Origin: Filosporella fistucella
Lineage: Eukaryota > Ascomycota > Leotiomycetes > Helotiales
DNA length: 64,000 bases
Reading direction: 5' to 3'
NCBI GenBank assembly: GCA_030077755.1
Contig: JAQJZZ010000011.1
Span: 2,604,001 to 2,668,000, forward strand
The notes beneath the pieces are model-generated. The model was not told where the DNA came from. It was given only the letters and a program-made list of their open reading frames with translations, and ran no database searches. A program made the translations under genes and the position numbers. Below, one piece after another: positions 10,890 to 23,082 of this stretch (position 1 is the first letter of the stretch; every line of letters starts with the position of its first letter).

Positions 10890-12054
10890 ATGAATGGGAT
10901 AAGACTGGCGATGTGGGGAAATGATAGGTATTTCGTGGAGACGCCGAAGAAATGGGGATGGTGAGTTGCAAGAAGGCGACGAGTGTATTTGTATCTATAC
11001 TAATGTCCTCATTCTTAGGAGAAATCTTCCATCAGATCCCACAATGGAAATTTTGTTTCCAGCTGGGATGAAGTCTCCAGTTGGTACCGTGCTGTGCGCG
11101 TCGTTCGGGGCGGTCCCAGACCAACTGAAAAATCAGATTTGGGAAAATTACTTCATTGTCTGGACAGATACGACTCCAGTTCAGTCCTGGGAAGCAAATC
11201 GGCAAGGTGATTGGCTTGACAATGCACATCCTAGGTAGTCCTGTCTCATGGCTAACCATTCTTAGTCAATTGCACAATCAAAATTCCACACTATCCGGAT
11301 CTCGAAATATGGCTGAAAGGAGACAATGTGCACGTTGGTTATTTGAAGAGGTTCAGACGCATTGGTTGGGACTGGGATTACGTAACCAAGCCTGGAGTTG
11401 TGTTTCTACAAGTGGCTCTCGGGGCCGAGTACAATCAATTCTTTGCCCGTATGCAAGATGCAACCGGAGGAGTGGAGTATCGTTGGAGCCAGCTTCCCAT
11501 TCCACTTAACGACCGTCTCGTTAATCATGCCAGAAATAAGGAAGTTGTCAATGTTGCACTTGGACCTAAACGGTACTGGGTCATTCATAATCAGTCCGGA
11601 GAAGGCTTTTGGGACCTTCCAGCTCAATCTGAATTGTTGGAAGTTCTTCAGAGCTGGAAGAATGATAAGAAGCAGAAGGGTGCCATCAAGGTTAGTATCA
11701 GATCATCATGGGCTCATTACATAGCTAAGAGTATAGTATGTGTCACTCAATCCAACAAATGATCACTTCTTCATCCTCTTCGAGAAAGGGGAAGTACACT
11801 GGGATCTTCCATCGGCTTGGTCAGACAACATCCAGGAATTCATCGATTGCTATAAAGGAGAGCTGCTTTCTGAAGAACAAGTTGCATTAGAAGGTACATT
11901 GAAAGGGAAAATGAAAAGAATGTTCGGAAAGGTTCCTTCGAAAAGGAATAATGAACTGATCAAAGTTCTACTTGGGAGTGGTGGGGTGGTTGGACTGGCG
12001 GCTAATGTGGTGCAGATTGCTACTATTGTTGCTCCGATGTGTACGATTCTCTGA
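10890..12054 (+). CDS. Unrecognised protein with a repeated WDLP unit
   Basis: Four exons: 10890-10960, 11019-11206, 11266-11690 and 11737-12054, giving 333 residues with consistent phase. I do not recognise a named family. Two units of roughly 48 residues stand in tandem: one centred on 'KRYWVIHNQSGEGFWDLP', the next on 'DHFFILFEKGEVHWDLP'. Each has an aromatic beta-strand-like core ending in Trp-Asp-Leu-Pro, followed by a helix. This recalls short fungal repeat proteins with an 'F(V/I)L..DG.V.W..LP' core. The N-terminal half has 'WGNDRYFVETPKKWGW' and 'WDWDYVTKPG'. Residues from about 315 to the end are hydrophobic ('GLAANVVQIATIVAPM') and could form one membrane helix. The 3' end is the least certain point, since another intron could follow 12040. 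Confidence 0.65.
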
Positions 12055-13233
12055 TTCCCTTCATGACAGTGAGCATAGATGCCATGCTCATAAGGTGTGC
12101 CCTTCTTCTTCTTATGGAATGGAATGAATTGCAGCATGCTTGTAATCATGTGAAAAGTCACGTGCGGAAGAAGGATCTCTCGACGAGATAAAACTGTATC
12201 CAAGAGCCTCAGAAACCCAGTATACACGAGAGTCGCCAATAGAGATCTGACCCAAAACGATATATCCTCCTTTTGTAACTTCAATAATTGACGAGAGAAC
12301 CAATAGAATTTTGCCATGAAATGCAAAGAAGAGCTTTCCTGCCTAGGTGGCGCCAGCTCAAGTCAAACTTCTGTAGCACGACTAGCAAGGCACGACCAAG
12401 AAAAGCGCGAAAAATAAGGAATATGGATTCACTTTAACAGAGTATCTCTCAATCCGAACATTGTATATTTTGATCAACAGATTACCTCGTACGGCGGCAT
12501 GTGTAAAGACCATCTTGAATACAGCGGCGTGGTGTCCGATTGAGGCGGACAGGAACTGAAATGTGCATATAAAAATATAAAAGTGGAACATGTGACAATT
12601 TCCTCCTGCGGATGCAAGAGCCAGAGACAGAGTTGCGCAGCGTGGCTCTACCCTGCACACGCAATTTGCTTATCGCATCTTACGAGATACAAAGGGCTTG
12701 GCTACGAGAATGAATTGGAAGATGAGACAGTAGCATGGAGCAAAATAGCCACGGAGAGAAGCCGGAGGACAATAGGTTATAAGGGCAGCTATTACAGTAT
12801 CAGTAGTGCAACAATGAAAGTCTTCCCGAGAAATATTATCTGATGTTTTGATATCCGAACTGGTCTTTGATATACGTCCCCTTAAGCTTGGCAGAAATCG
12901 TCATATCACTCGCGTAAGCCATCCTGGCTTTTCTGTGCAACCCATCACGAATTTTTGAGGACCATCGACCACTCAGTGGCACCTTCCAAGGATTGCAAGC
13001 TTCAACCCTGTATCTCATCGACGACTGTTCACATCCCACACACTTCTCTTCATTCACTTCTCCTCTCTTGAACGTCCACGTCGTCGTTCGTTGTTTTTTG
13101 TGCTAACCGTCGCGGTTCTGGGAATACCCGTCGAACAGCTTCCACGAGTCAAGTTCTGCTCACTGACAGCTCGAACCGTACTCCAGATCAACCCCTGGAT
13201 CTGCAGTGATCAATTTGGAGCTTCTGCGTGGCG
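12055..13233. other. Intergenic, 1.2 kb, promoter region of the Mam3-like gene
   Basis: No frame can be joined into a recognised protein. The last 250 bp are pyrimidine-rich, as in 5' leaders of highly expressed fungal genes. A CACGTG lies at 12159-12164. Confidence 0.5.
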
Positions 13234-15668
13234 ATGAACCCAAATTCTGCAATTGCAGTTGGGCGATCGAGCTCCAATGGCTTCACGACGCGTCGACCAG
13301 CTGTGCAAGGCCTAGCAAAGATTCTGCTGCTAGTCATTGCGCAGGTATCGCATGTTGCTGCCGCACCATTAAGAGAATACATATGGATTTCAAAAGAAGA
13401 ACCCAAAGATCCTGAGGATCCGAGTTTGTGGTTGTATTTGGCTGTTGCAGCAGTGCTGGTTCTGCTCGGTGGTGCTTTCGCTGGATTGACAATTGCGTAT
13501 GTACAGGTCATAAATCTGCGAGACAAGGAATGTGCACTAACCAGCTTTATCAATTAGGTTGATGGGACAGGACGGCGTCTATTTACAAGTCATTGCTACA
13601 TCTGGTGAAGGAAAGGAACAAAAGCATGCGCAGCGCGTGTTCACTTTACTGCAGAAAGGCAAGCATTGGGTTTTGGTCACACTTCTTTTGAGCAACGTTA
13701 TCGTCAACGAAACTCTACCTATCGTCCTCGATCGATCTCTCGGTGGAGGTTGGCCTGCTGTTCTCGGCAGTACCGTTTTAATCGGTAAGGCACACCACGT
13801 ATTTTTAGTATGAAAATGCTAACCTATATAGTTATTTTTGGAGAAGTTATCCCTCAATCGATTTGTGTTCGATATGGTCTGTCAATTGGTGCCTACATGG
13901 CACCTTTTGTCCTCGGTCTCATGTGGCTCCTTGCACCAATTGCCTGGCCTACAGCGAAACTCCTCGACAAGCTTCTTGGTGAAGACCACGGAACAGTATA
14001 CAAGAAGTCAGGATTGAAGACACTGGTCACATTACACAAGACTCTCGGTACATCTCCAACCGAGCGTCTCAACCAAGATGAGGTCACAATTATCAGTGCG
14101 GTTCTGGATCTGAAAGACAAATCCGTGGGAGATATCATGACACCAATGGAGGATGTGTTTACCATGTCTGCAGACACTGTCCTCGATGAAGATACTATGA
14201 ACATTATTCTCAGCGCTGGTTACTCCCGAATCCCTATCTTTGAACCCGGAAACGAACAAAACTTCGTGGGTATGCTATTGGTCAAAATGCTCATCACATA
14301 CGATCCCGAGGATTGCAAGAAAGTCAGCGAGTTTGCATTGGCTACATTACCAGAGACACGCCCAGAGACTAGCTGTCTTGATATCGTTAATTTCTTCCAA
14401 GAAGGAAAATCTCACATGGTATTGGTTTCAGAATTCCCAGGTGAAAACTATGGAGCAATTGGTGTTGTAACTTTGGAGGATGTCATCGAGGAGCTTATTG
14501 GAGAGTATGTTCAAAAATCTTTCATTTTTTGTCAATGCTAACTACAAGCAGGGAAATCATCGACGAATCTGATGTTTATATCGATGTACACAAGGCTATC
14601 CGTCGCATGGCTCCAGCTCCCAAGGCACGAGTGCAGAAAGGCCACATTGTCGGCAACCCCGATAACATGGTTGTGCATGCTCCGGAAGAACATCTCATTG
14701 ATCTCTCCGAAACTGAGGGTGTACCGATCGCAAAGAACATCACCAATGGAGAAGTCAGAAGTGAGAACAACTCCGCCGCACTCGGAACCAGCCCAAAGAC
14801 AACATTTATTCGAAGAGGTTCAGGTGGGGTCGAAAGCACAGTTCGAGGAAATCTAGTTGAGATGAGGGAACACCTCAAACATCTTGGTCCATCCAACCTT
14901 GCCAGTCGACCAAAGTCCACAAGGTACAACACTGTCAAAATTAAGGCTGGTATTCCAGGCGCACCAATTCGATCTGATTCAAGAACCGATTCAGCCTTAC
15001 ATCGCGACTCGATTGTTGAAGAACCTTACCATGACGACCCAGCTCCCGGTGGAGGTGAAGGCGAAGGCCTTCTCAAGTCTGCAGGGAAGGATGCCAAAGA
15101 TGGCGTACACGCACTTCAACAAGGATATGGATCCTTCACTCCTATGAGCCCAACTAAGTTGAAGCGGGAACATACTCTCACCGATGGTGCCGCCAATGAA
15201 TCTTCGTTACCCGTCAAGAAACCAGCTTCTCGACCTCAATCATCCCACAGGCAAGGCATGCTCAGGAATGATAGCCATGAAAGTGGGCGAAGCAGTGATA
15301 CACTCGGTTCTCTCCGATCAAGCAATAGTCCATCTCGACGAAAGAAGGGCATTGCTCGAAGCGGGAGCATTACGGAGAACGTTTTCGAGACCGGGGGAGT
15401 CAGAAAGGTGGTTCTGGAGGCAGGAAGTTCAAGTGACGACAAGGACCAGTACAATGGAAAGAAAGCAGAGAAAGTATCTCCAAAGCCATCGGAGGACGGC
15501 TCGAGTGGTTCGAAATCTGCTAATCAGCAAGAAAACAAGCCCATGTCGTCACAAGGGGAACCCTCGAAAACAGAAGAGGTAAAGAAGAAGCGTAGACGCA
15601 ACAGAAAGAAGAAGAGTGCCAAGAGTGGAGGAGAGGAGGGTTCTGCTGCTGGTGGATCCGGTCAGTGA
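13234..15668 (+). CDS. MAM3: Mam3-like CNNM/CorC family membrane transporter (DUF21 plus CBS pair)
   Basis: Four exons: 13234-13496, 13558-13784, 13832-14504 and 14552-15668, giving 759 residues, all in phase. It is an orthologue-like member of the CNNM/CorC family, represented in yeast by vacuolar Mam3, which is involved in metal and Mg2+ homeostasis. A hydrophobic N-terminal segment may be a signal sequence. The DUF21 membrane domain spans about 60-240: '[19 protein letters not shown]', '[11 protein letters not shown]' and '[10 protein letters not shown]' are family hallmarks. A CBS pair follows at about 258-388 ('[10 protein letters not shown]', 'YSRIPIF', '[15 protein letters not shown]'). 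The tail from 400 to 759 is Ser/Lys/Glu-rich and disordered, ending in a strongly basic '[11 protein letters not shown]' segment. This is a conserved core gene with no link to the metabolite locus. Confidence 0.93.
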
Positions 15669-16142
15669 GAGCACAGTTTGTAAAGGTCTTAGTGTCGAGT
15701 AATTTGGCGGCATCGTCATTCTTGTAACATTATTCATATACAGGTTCCGAGGGGACTCAGAACACGACATCGGATGGGGGATGTCTTGTTTCAAGGACCT
15801 TACAGCATAAACGAGGCATTCATCATAATGACATCAGGCAATTGAACGTTGAACAAATGAGGAGATTAAATAAGTCACGTGAATATCTCTATAATCTAAG
15901 AGATCCTGATGCTTATAGCACTCTGCGAAGCCTTAAAATCTGAAATAGATTGTTATTTCTTCGTTTTTCCACCATCGTTTCCCCTCTTTAAACTGAAGTC
16001 TCTCGTGTTACGGAATACATGTGCTCAACTGACAAATGTGGCAAGCTATAACCGATCCCGGTGTGACATTTATCAATCGCCGAAGCTCAACCTCCAAAAA
16101 ATCGACTTGCCCCTCACGAACCCCTCAGCACCATCAGACACG
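15669..16142. other. Intergenic, promoter of the ataxin-10-like gene
   Basis: Holds the Mam3-like terminator and the promoter of the next gene. A CACGTG at 15876-15881 lies about 265 bp before ATG 16143. An in-frame extension upstream of that ATG exists but lacks coding character. Confidence 0.5.
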
Positions 16143-19095
16143 ATGCATTGCATAGAATGCGGGCATATACTGCCTCCCATCCGCGACAACTCTACCATCT
16201 GCAGCAAATGCAAAACGCCACTCGCTACATGGTGGGATGAATCTTCACAAACCTACCGCACAAACCGCGAATCTATCCTTCCTGACACGACCTCCTCTAT
16301 ACACGCCGTGAATGAAAGCGAAAGAGCGAAGATGAGGCAGAGGCGGAATAGGCAGAGTGAGGAGGAGAGATGCTTTGTCGCGGCACTGGTGATTATGGAG
16401 TTACATTTTGAGAGGCCGAATAGTTATATGCGGGAGAGTATGGGAGAGGTCAAGAAGATGGTTGCGAGGACATTGGATGCGAGTTTAAATAAGGCGGAAG
16501 TCAGGTATGCTATGGTTTGTCGTTGTAAGAGGAAGAATAGGGCTGATATCTGTACAGGGAAACTCTGGCAAAGAACGTGGACGTTTGGATGCATCTACAG
16601 AAAATCTTCAACACGGCCGTTGTGCTCCTCGATCGCCGCTCCTTACGGCAGACACCAAGTGATGCTGCTTCAAATGGTACACATGATGTATCCGAATCTG
16701 CGGAGCTGATATTGAGTAATTATGAAGTTTTGAGGGAGGATCTACAGTACTTGAATAATTTAATGGTTATTAGTCGGAATATGCTTGCCATCAAGGAGAC
16801 GGCGCAGGAGATTTGTGCTGCGGTGCAATTTGACAAGACAGTGCATAAGCTCATTATTCTTTGTGTTAATGTTACGAGTAAAGGGTACGATGGGGAGACG
16901 GTGGATGAGGTGAAGAGGGGGAAGTTAAATGAGATTACAGAACTTTGTGAGTTCAATTCCTGAATTTGGCCGGAGACGGAAATGCTGATTTGGGGACAGA
17001 TAAAAAGCTCCTTGTTACTTGTTTACAACACACACACAACTGGACCATGGGTAATGATCGATTCAAGATGTCGTTCTGGTTCGAGATGCTATTTGATGAC
17101 GAGATGAAGAATGATGCTATTCATGAGTTGCCCCCAGATGATTTGAACGTGGAGAAAGTACATCAAGAGGTTAGGAATTGGCTGAGGAGGCACGACAAAA
17201 AAGACCCCATAGCTCAGCAACTACTTGATAAGTACAGCTCTGAAGTATCTTCAGGGTATACTGCTGGAGCTTTACCTGAACCTGAGGACGACTTTGTCCC
17301 TGCTACTACAGAAGAATCTACCACTCCGGTCTGGAAGCCGGATGTGGAGGACAAATATGAACAAGACCGGTTGTACGCCAGAGTGTCTCACGAGATTGAT
17401 ATCTGGTGGAAGAAAGTTCGAGATGTTAACTTTGATGGCTGGGTCGTACCAATGGAAACCGTTGAAGGGGCCCAGGACCGAGCCGCGGAATGCAAGGATA
17501 ACGCCATGAGCAGGTATATGCCACGAAGCCAAGATCCGGAACATTATGACGAGGAGCAGTACGATCATGTACCTCTACCTGAAAATGGAAGCGTTGCCCC
17601 TGATGAGATCGATGATCGATCGATCCAAGGAGACAACGGAGAAGATGACGAAGAAGAAGACGAGGATGATGATTCTTATGTTGAGGGACCACTAAGAGGT
17701 TTACTTACCGAGATTCCGAATATTCTGGACACAAAGCAAATCGAAGCATTGCACATGACTGTGAAGGCATGCATCGTTGATTCCATGGGATCTGGGCTGA
17801 CACCTGCTGGAGAGAATCTCCAGAAGACTAGATGCAAAATGTTCTTGGCATTGGATTGTGGCAAGAACCTTCTCCGGGAGTTACTCGTTTTCATCGCAGT
17901 CTGGGAGCAAACAGATCAGCAATTCATTTTTCAGATCACGGCTCAGATCATCGAGTCGTTTCATCATAACGCACTTCTACCATATGCATGGAACTCCCTC
18001 CGAATTCTGAAGGACATCGTCTCACCTGCTCAGACTGTGTTACTTCGACTCATCAACTACATGTTCCGCGCTCGGAAGGATAGTCCGATATATGATGATA
18101 TCAAGGACTATGCTAGAGATGCTAAACTAATTCACTTCCTCTACAATTATTTCAGATGCCGCGTTGTTCCAGACTGCTTGGCTCTCATCCATGCTCAAGC
18201 CCAAATTCGCCAGAACAAAAGTTTCCCTCCTGACTTCCCGGTCGATTTGTGGGATATGGAGCGGGCAAAGGATGGATTGTCACAGTACCTGGACTTCATT
18301 TCAGTCATCGCTGAGATTCCGGTGATGCGAAAGCTACTTATTGAATGGGAAGCAGTCTATGAACTTGTTGCTCTTCTTAAGGCGCTGGAAGCTGGCGTTG
18401 CTCGAAAGGCTCTTGTTGATAATCAGCAAATTCCACAACCTCGTCGACCCCAAGCATCTGGGTCCTCGACGCCGAATCAGAATGGTCTTTATGACGACCA
18501 AATTGCACCTCCACATGGTCAGCCCATGCCGCCTCTACACGACTCGCCACATAAATTCCCTTGGGCTGGCATCAAAATCCAAATACTCATTATTTTGACC
18601 GCTCTCATCGCGCCAGTAAACTCTCGCCGCAATGGGCCAGGTAACCCAATTGTGCAGAAGCAACTTCTCACACATGAAGGCATCATGCCACTACTAAATT
18701 GCTGCGTCTACGATGGGCATAACGAGTATCTGAAAGAACGCGCCACTCTTGCTATCAAGTTCCTCATGGAAGGCTGCAAAGAAGCCCAGGATTTCGTCAA
18801 GGAGCTGGTTCCTGTCAAACAAGCTCAGCAGCAAGCAGCTGCCAGAGCCCAAGCTGAGGGCCGACAAAATGCAAGAGCTGGTCCTGGCTCGGCATCAATG
18901 AAAGCTAGAGATGATGCCAAAGCTCTTGCAGCGAGTGTAGGTGGTGTCAAGGATTTGGAGGCAAAGATGAGAGCGTTGGAGATGAACATGAAGGAGGCTC
19001 AGAGGAGGGATATTGTGGCCGCGGAGACTAGTGCCGCTGGGGAGGAGAGGGAGAAGAAGAGGAGAGTGCCGGAGGTTAGGTTCATTCATGGGTAG
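16143..19095 (+). CDS. Ataxin-10/Ctr86 homologue with an N-terminal zinc-ribbon-like CxxC pair
   Basis: Three exons: 16143-16504, 16558-16946 and 17000-19095, giving 948 residues, in phase. The C-terminal region near 800-855 ('GIMPLLNCCVYDGHNEYLKE' and 'ATLAIKFLMEGCKEAQDFV') matches the ataxin-10 domain, an armadillo-like region; the fungal member is called copper transport protein 86 in yeast annotations. The middle is helical with a long acidic insert (residues about 455-485). The first 25 residues contain 'CIECGH' and 'CSKCK', four cysteines spaced like a zinc ribbon, which is not a feature I associate with ataxin-10. The exon carrying it is joined in frame by a normal intron (16505-16557), but whether translation starts there needs transcript data. 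Presumed housekeeping role. Confidence 0.8.
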
Positions 19096-20718
19096 GGAGC
19101 TTGCGTCAGGAGTGTGAACTGGTGGGAGGTAATTTGCATTGCTGGTGTTTGAGTTTGGGTGGAATCCTAGATACCCGGTGTCTCTGGCTTGGGATTAAAT
19201 GATGAAAATCGGTGGGTGGCATAGTTATTGGCGCTGAAAATTCAGATGAATTATGAATGGATGATAAAAGCTCAGCACTGTGCATATTTCCAAGTTCTGT
19301 TTCGTTCTCTTTTTCGAATCTTGTTTTGTTTGCATACTCACCACCTCACTTCACTTTACCTATTTCACTTCAATGAGCTAGAAAATCCGGATTTCTTCAC
19401 GTCGAACTCAATATCCTAGGCATGTAGTTCACCATTCATATCACACTCACTCATACCTTCCACTTCCAGCTCTGAACTGCATCTCCTCTCGTATCTCAGT
19501 TATATAAACCTCTCAAATCCTGAATTTCCCGATTCGAGTCACCATCATGAGCCACATTACCGAAGACAAGACTTTCAAGGATCCGCTGAGGTTGTTGGAA
19601 GTGGAAGTGTTGGTGGTTGGCAAGCGGGGTTCGATCGTGGGAAGAGGGAACGGAGTAGTTAATGTGGTGCACAGGCAAGGGTGAATAAGTTAGTGAATAG
19701 ACTCTGGATTAATTCAGCTCTCGAGCAGCTAGAATTGCATATTGGGTTATAAAACTCGGGCTTAATAAAAAACGAGGAGACATAATCGACACGAGGAGGA
19801 TCATGAGCAGTCAAATGTGGAATTGCAGGTTTCTGAGTGAGCAGTCTATGGAGACGCTTAAATTTATACTACTGTCCCGAAATGGGTCAGAAAGCGATGA
19901 ATATGTGAGGAAATTTATAGGTAGTGATGGTGGGGTTGAATTGCAGTTGAAAGGATGTCGACAGTCGACAGTAGCTATCGTTGACGATAGAATGACTGCA
20001 CGACAGTTGTGAAAAAAACAACGAGATCTTTTTAACTAATAGAGAATAAGGATTATTATCAAGAACTTGTATATTGTCAAGATATTTCGCGGAACTGGGT
20101 TGGCTGCTTGATAACGTCAGCCACCGAAGTGAGCGACGTCAGACCACGTCAACATCCAGAATATTGTGACATGCTCCTCCTATTTGAGCTTCTCTGGGTT
20201 TTAAGAAGGGATGTTGGATTTCGAGGGAGTTTTTATAGCTAGCACGCTCAGGGGTGGATAGCAGGTTTTCTATTGAGAAATGAATAGTTGAGATTGTGGG
20301 TAAAGCTGACATTCAGATACCCGAGAAGCCACCAAAACTCAAGGTTGAACTTTTGGGAATGGCCTTGAGAATTCTTGGAAATACTGTATTTGGTTCAAAA
20401 CATTCTGACGTTCGAAGGAGGACTAGTCATCCATATCAACCTGTTAATTGTGGGTTCTCTTTGTACTTTTGAACTTCAGGCATGTCCATTATTTTGCATT
20501 TATAGCTCTCGAATCATCGCTCGAAAAGAACCGCTCTAAATACAACGTAGCAGCAGTCCTCTGCTTCTTAGCTTACAAGACCTCGCCATCAAAACGCATC
20601 CCACCAGACTCGACATCTTTGAAGCACATCTTCAATCCACCAGATCATTCTTACGCTTTTTAGGATTGGGAGGATCAAGGCTTAACTGATCTATTTTCTT
20701 GATAATGTCTTTGATCTG
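19096..20718. other. Intergenic, 1.6 kb, nothing identified
   Basis: Only short frames, including a 46-codon one from ATG 19547, with no supporting features. No tRNA-like clover or mobile-element ends were noticed. Confidence 0.5.
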
Positions 20719-21080
20719 TTAAATCCCATGTCCTGGCCAATTGCACAAATGCCCAATGTCATATAAAGCTACAGTGAACAGCGGGCCAGCCTTATCAAGC
20801 GGGTCCTTATTATTGGGATCTTTCTTGATGAGTCCGGTCACGAGCGTCTCAAAAGCAAGAACATCGTTTTCTCCACAAGCTCCTAGGAGAGGGCATTGTG
20901 ATCTCTCGTAGAACTGCCAGTCCTCTTTCACTTCTAGAACAAGGTCCACCCTAGTGTAACATCCATCGGCTTTCCTCATCACTTCACACAGTTCTTCAGC
21001 TAGATCCTTGAACGCCGTTCTGGGCTTCCCTCTACGATGCCGTGAGTCAGCGGGCCAGCAGAAGACTCTTGGGTATATTT
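20719..21080 (-). pseudogene. Possible gene remnant or unresolved gene, unknown product
   Basis: A minus-strand frame ending at 20719 reads with good coding character ('AFKDLAEELCEVMRKADG', 'LVLEVKEDWQFYERSQCPLL') and runs open back to a stop near 21085. A second plausible N-terminal piece ('MNPSRSQPHTKRKHFSDEE', about 21000-21135) lies in another frame and overlaps it. I found no intron that joins them, so a frameshifted relic is as likely as a live gene. I do not recognise the family. Confidence 0.25.
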
Positions 21081-21882
21081 TTCTTCGTCACTGAAGTGCT
21101 TCCGCTTGGTATGGGGCTGTGACCTTGAGGGATTCATTCTAGCGAGTCTATTGAAAATAAATGGTTCCACAGTAAGTAACCCGTGGGGGTTAAATCGTCT
21201 CGGAAAGTGTCGGTTTGTGATGATGCTTGAAAGCCGAACTCTATGTACGCAAAACAATGCTACTATGAGTAAGTGCATGCAAGATACCGAAGGCACATGC
21301 GTTAAACGTTTTCCGAAATCTATTAGATGTGTCGACTTCCGTGTTCTATTTGTCAATGCAATTTATCTTATTAGAGACTTGGAGTATCATCGTGACCCCG
21401 GGCATTATTTCCCTGGCGGCGAGTGATGTTTGTAAGTAGAGGTGAGGAAGCTGACAACCTCTAGACTTTCATAACTTCCTGAGAGGCGAGGATTCATTTA
21501 CTTGGATATAGAGACCAAATCACTTGGACCCTTGGAGCAGCATCCACCTAGTCGAATTATATCAGATCAAGTCGTGGTTCATCACCTAGTGCACATGGAT
21601 TCGAATTTCATAGAGACCTTGCAAGAAGACCTAGAAAAACAAATACTTGCAGCATATAGAGTGATAGCAAAGATTTGATCGAGCACTACTGTTCAAGTTA
21701 TAAGATTGAACTTTAGGTACCGAAAGGAGATGCAACTCTCGTATAGACGATCGAGAGAACTCGTATGTCAACAATGTTTCACGAGAACGAAAAATGCCAA
21801 ATGATCGAATTCTATTTATACTTGCGATTCCTTTCATTGAGCAGTCCAGGAGCTGGGACCCAGTCGATTGACCCATTGCCCC
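21081..21882. other. Intergenic, 0.8 kb
   Basis: Apart from the doubtful minus-strand piece up to 21135, no coding region was recognised. Confidence 0.45.
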
Positions 21883-22730
21883 TCAGTCATTCCTCTCCAT
21901 GTATGGGAGACAAGCCTCATACACTTCCCTGAAGCCGGGAAATTTTATCATCCTCTCAAATATACCCTCGTCAACAACTCTCGCTGACTGAAGACTTGCC
22001 GCAATGAAAAAATCCACATAGCTCGGGAACGCTCCCAGAATAAATGGCCCTTTCGCCTTATGAGTCTGCATGAGTTCTCCGAGAGCATGCACTTGGTCGT
22101 GTAAATCGTTCCAGCATTTTTCTTCTTTCACTGAATCAATCAGATCTTCCAATTTATGTCCGATAGCTGCCTCGCGAGTGCGTCTGAAGTACTCTTGTGC
22201 TGGGGGAGAAAGTATGTTGATCTCACGAGGCATGATGGAGGTATAGAAAGGACGTCTGATTGCTGCTCGTGATTTGGTCTCAATCTCGGTTCCTAGATCT
22301 GATTTTAACTGTACTGCTGGTTCTGGATAGGTTGCTTCCAGAAATTCAGATATCGCGGCTGAGTCCATGATGTACTGGTTGCTAGGCACGTGATAAATGG
22401 CGGGAACGGTGTATTTGATCTGGGAATTGGAAGCCGTTTCCGGAAGTACAATACCGCTGGAGTGATTCTCGTCAGAGGAGCCTCTTTGAAATTGATAGAA
22501 GATGGAGTGGAAGGATATTGATACGGCGTCTCAAAAGAATTGAAAACGAATCTCACATACAAGCCTTTAAGAGTGGGCTCAATATCTGGGAATTCAAGAA
22601 AGACGGTTCTATAAGCAATGTTCTTGTAGTTAAGCATCAAACGGATGCGCCAAACAATGGGAGAGAAGCAGACGTTCTTGGTACACGCCAAGTCGTACAA
22701 GACAACCTCGGGATCGGCTTGCTGGGTCAT
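21883..22730 (-). CDS. Glutathione S-transferase-like protein
   Basis: Two exons on the minus strand: 22561-22730 and 21883-22456, split by a 104-bp intron with donor GTATGT, giving 247 residues. The N-terminal thioredoxin-like domain reads 'VLYDLACTKNVCFSPIVWRI', then 'YTVPAIYHVPSNQYIMDSAA', whose pattern of cis-Pro (TVPAI) and following D-S-A is the glutathione-binding signature. The alpha-helical C-terminal domain covers about 100-247 and includes 'GPFILGAFPSYVDFFIAASL', a typical N-capping region. It conjugates or transfers glutathione in the cytosol; the substrate is unknown. Its start codon faces the BAHD acyltransferase across 352 bp, so shared regulation and a detoxification or biosynthetic role in the adjacent locus are plausible but inferred. 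Confidence 0.85.
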
Positions 22731-23082
22731 AGTTTGTATTTAGTGTTGTATTGTGAAAACTGATATCACAGTAGGAAGTTGAATTTTGATCAATTTGGTA
22801 TGAAGAAACCTGAAACTCTCTCCAATGTAGGATCTTGAAAAATCTTATGGTTGGCGAAAGCTCGAGTTTTATAAGTCAATAAATTAGGCAACGGCTAGTC
22901 TCGCACGTGATGATATGTGGTAAGCTCGCAATCCCATTACGCCGGTTGCTCTTTTGAAACAACACATTCGGAAGGCAAATCCACCAATCGTGGTATACAA
23001 AGTGATCCATCGTCCTCTCAGTAAAGTGATACCCCCTGGACCATTCCTCTGAGGACATTTCATATCTGGTATACCCGCAAAG
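22731..23082. promoter_or_regulatory. Divergent promoter between GST and BAHD acyltransferase
   Basis: A 352-bp spacer between two start codons that face away from each other. It contains a CACGTG at 22904-22909. The arrangement suggests co-regulation of the GST with the acyltransferase. Confidence 0.55.

Noticed and set aside
21106..21426. Plus-strand frame of 106 codons
   Set aside because: Lies opposite the doubtful minus-strand pieces and shows no recognisable motif.
21595..21620. TTCGAAT-type sequence resembling a tRNA T-loop
   Set aside because: No matching acceptor, D or anticodon stems around it.
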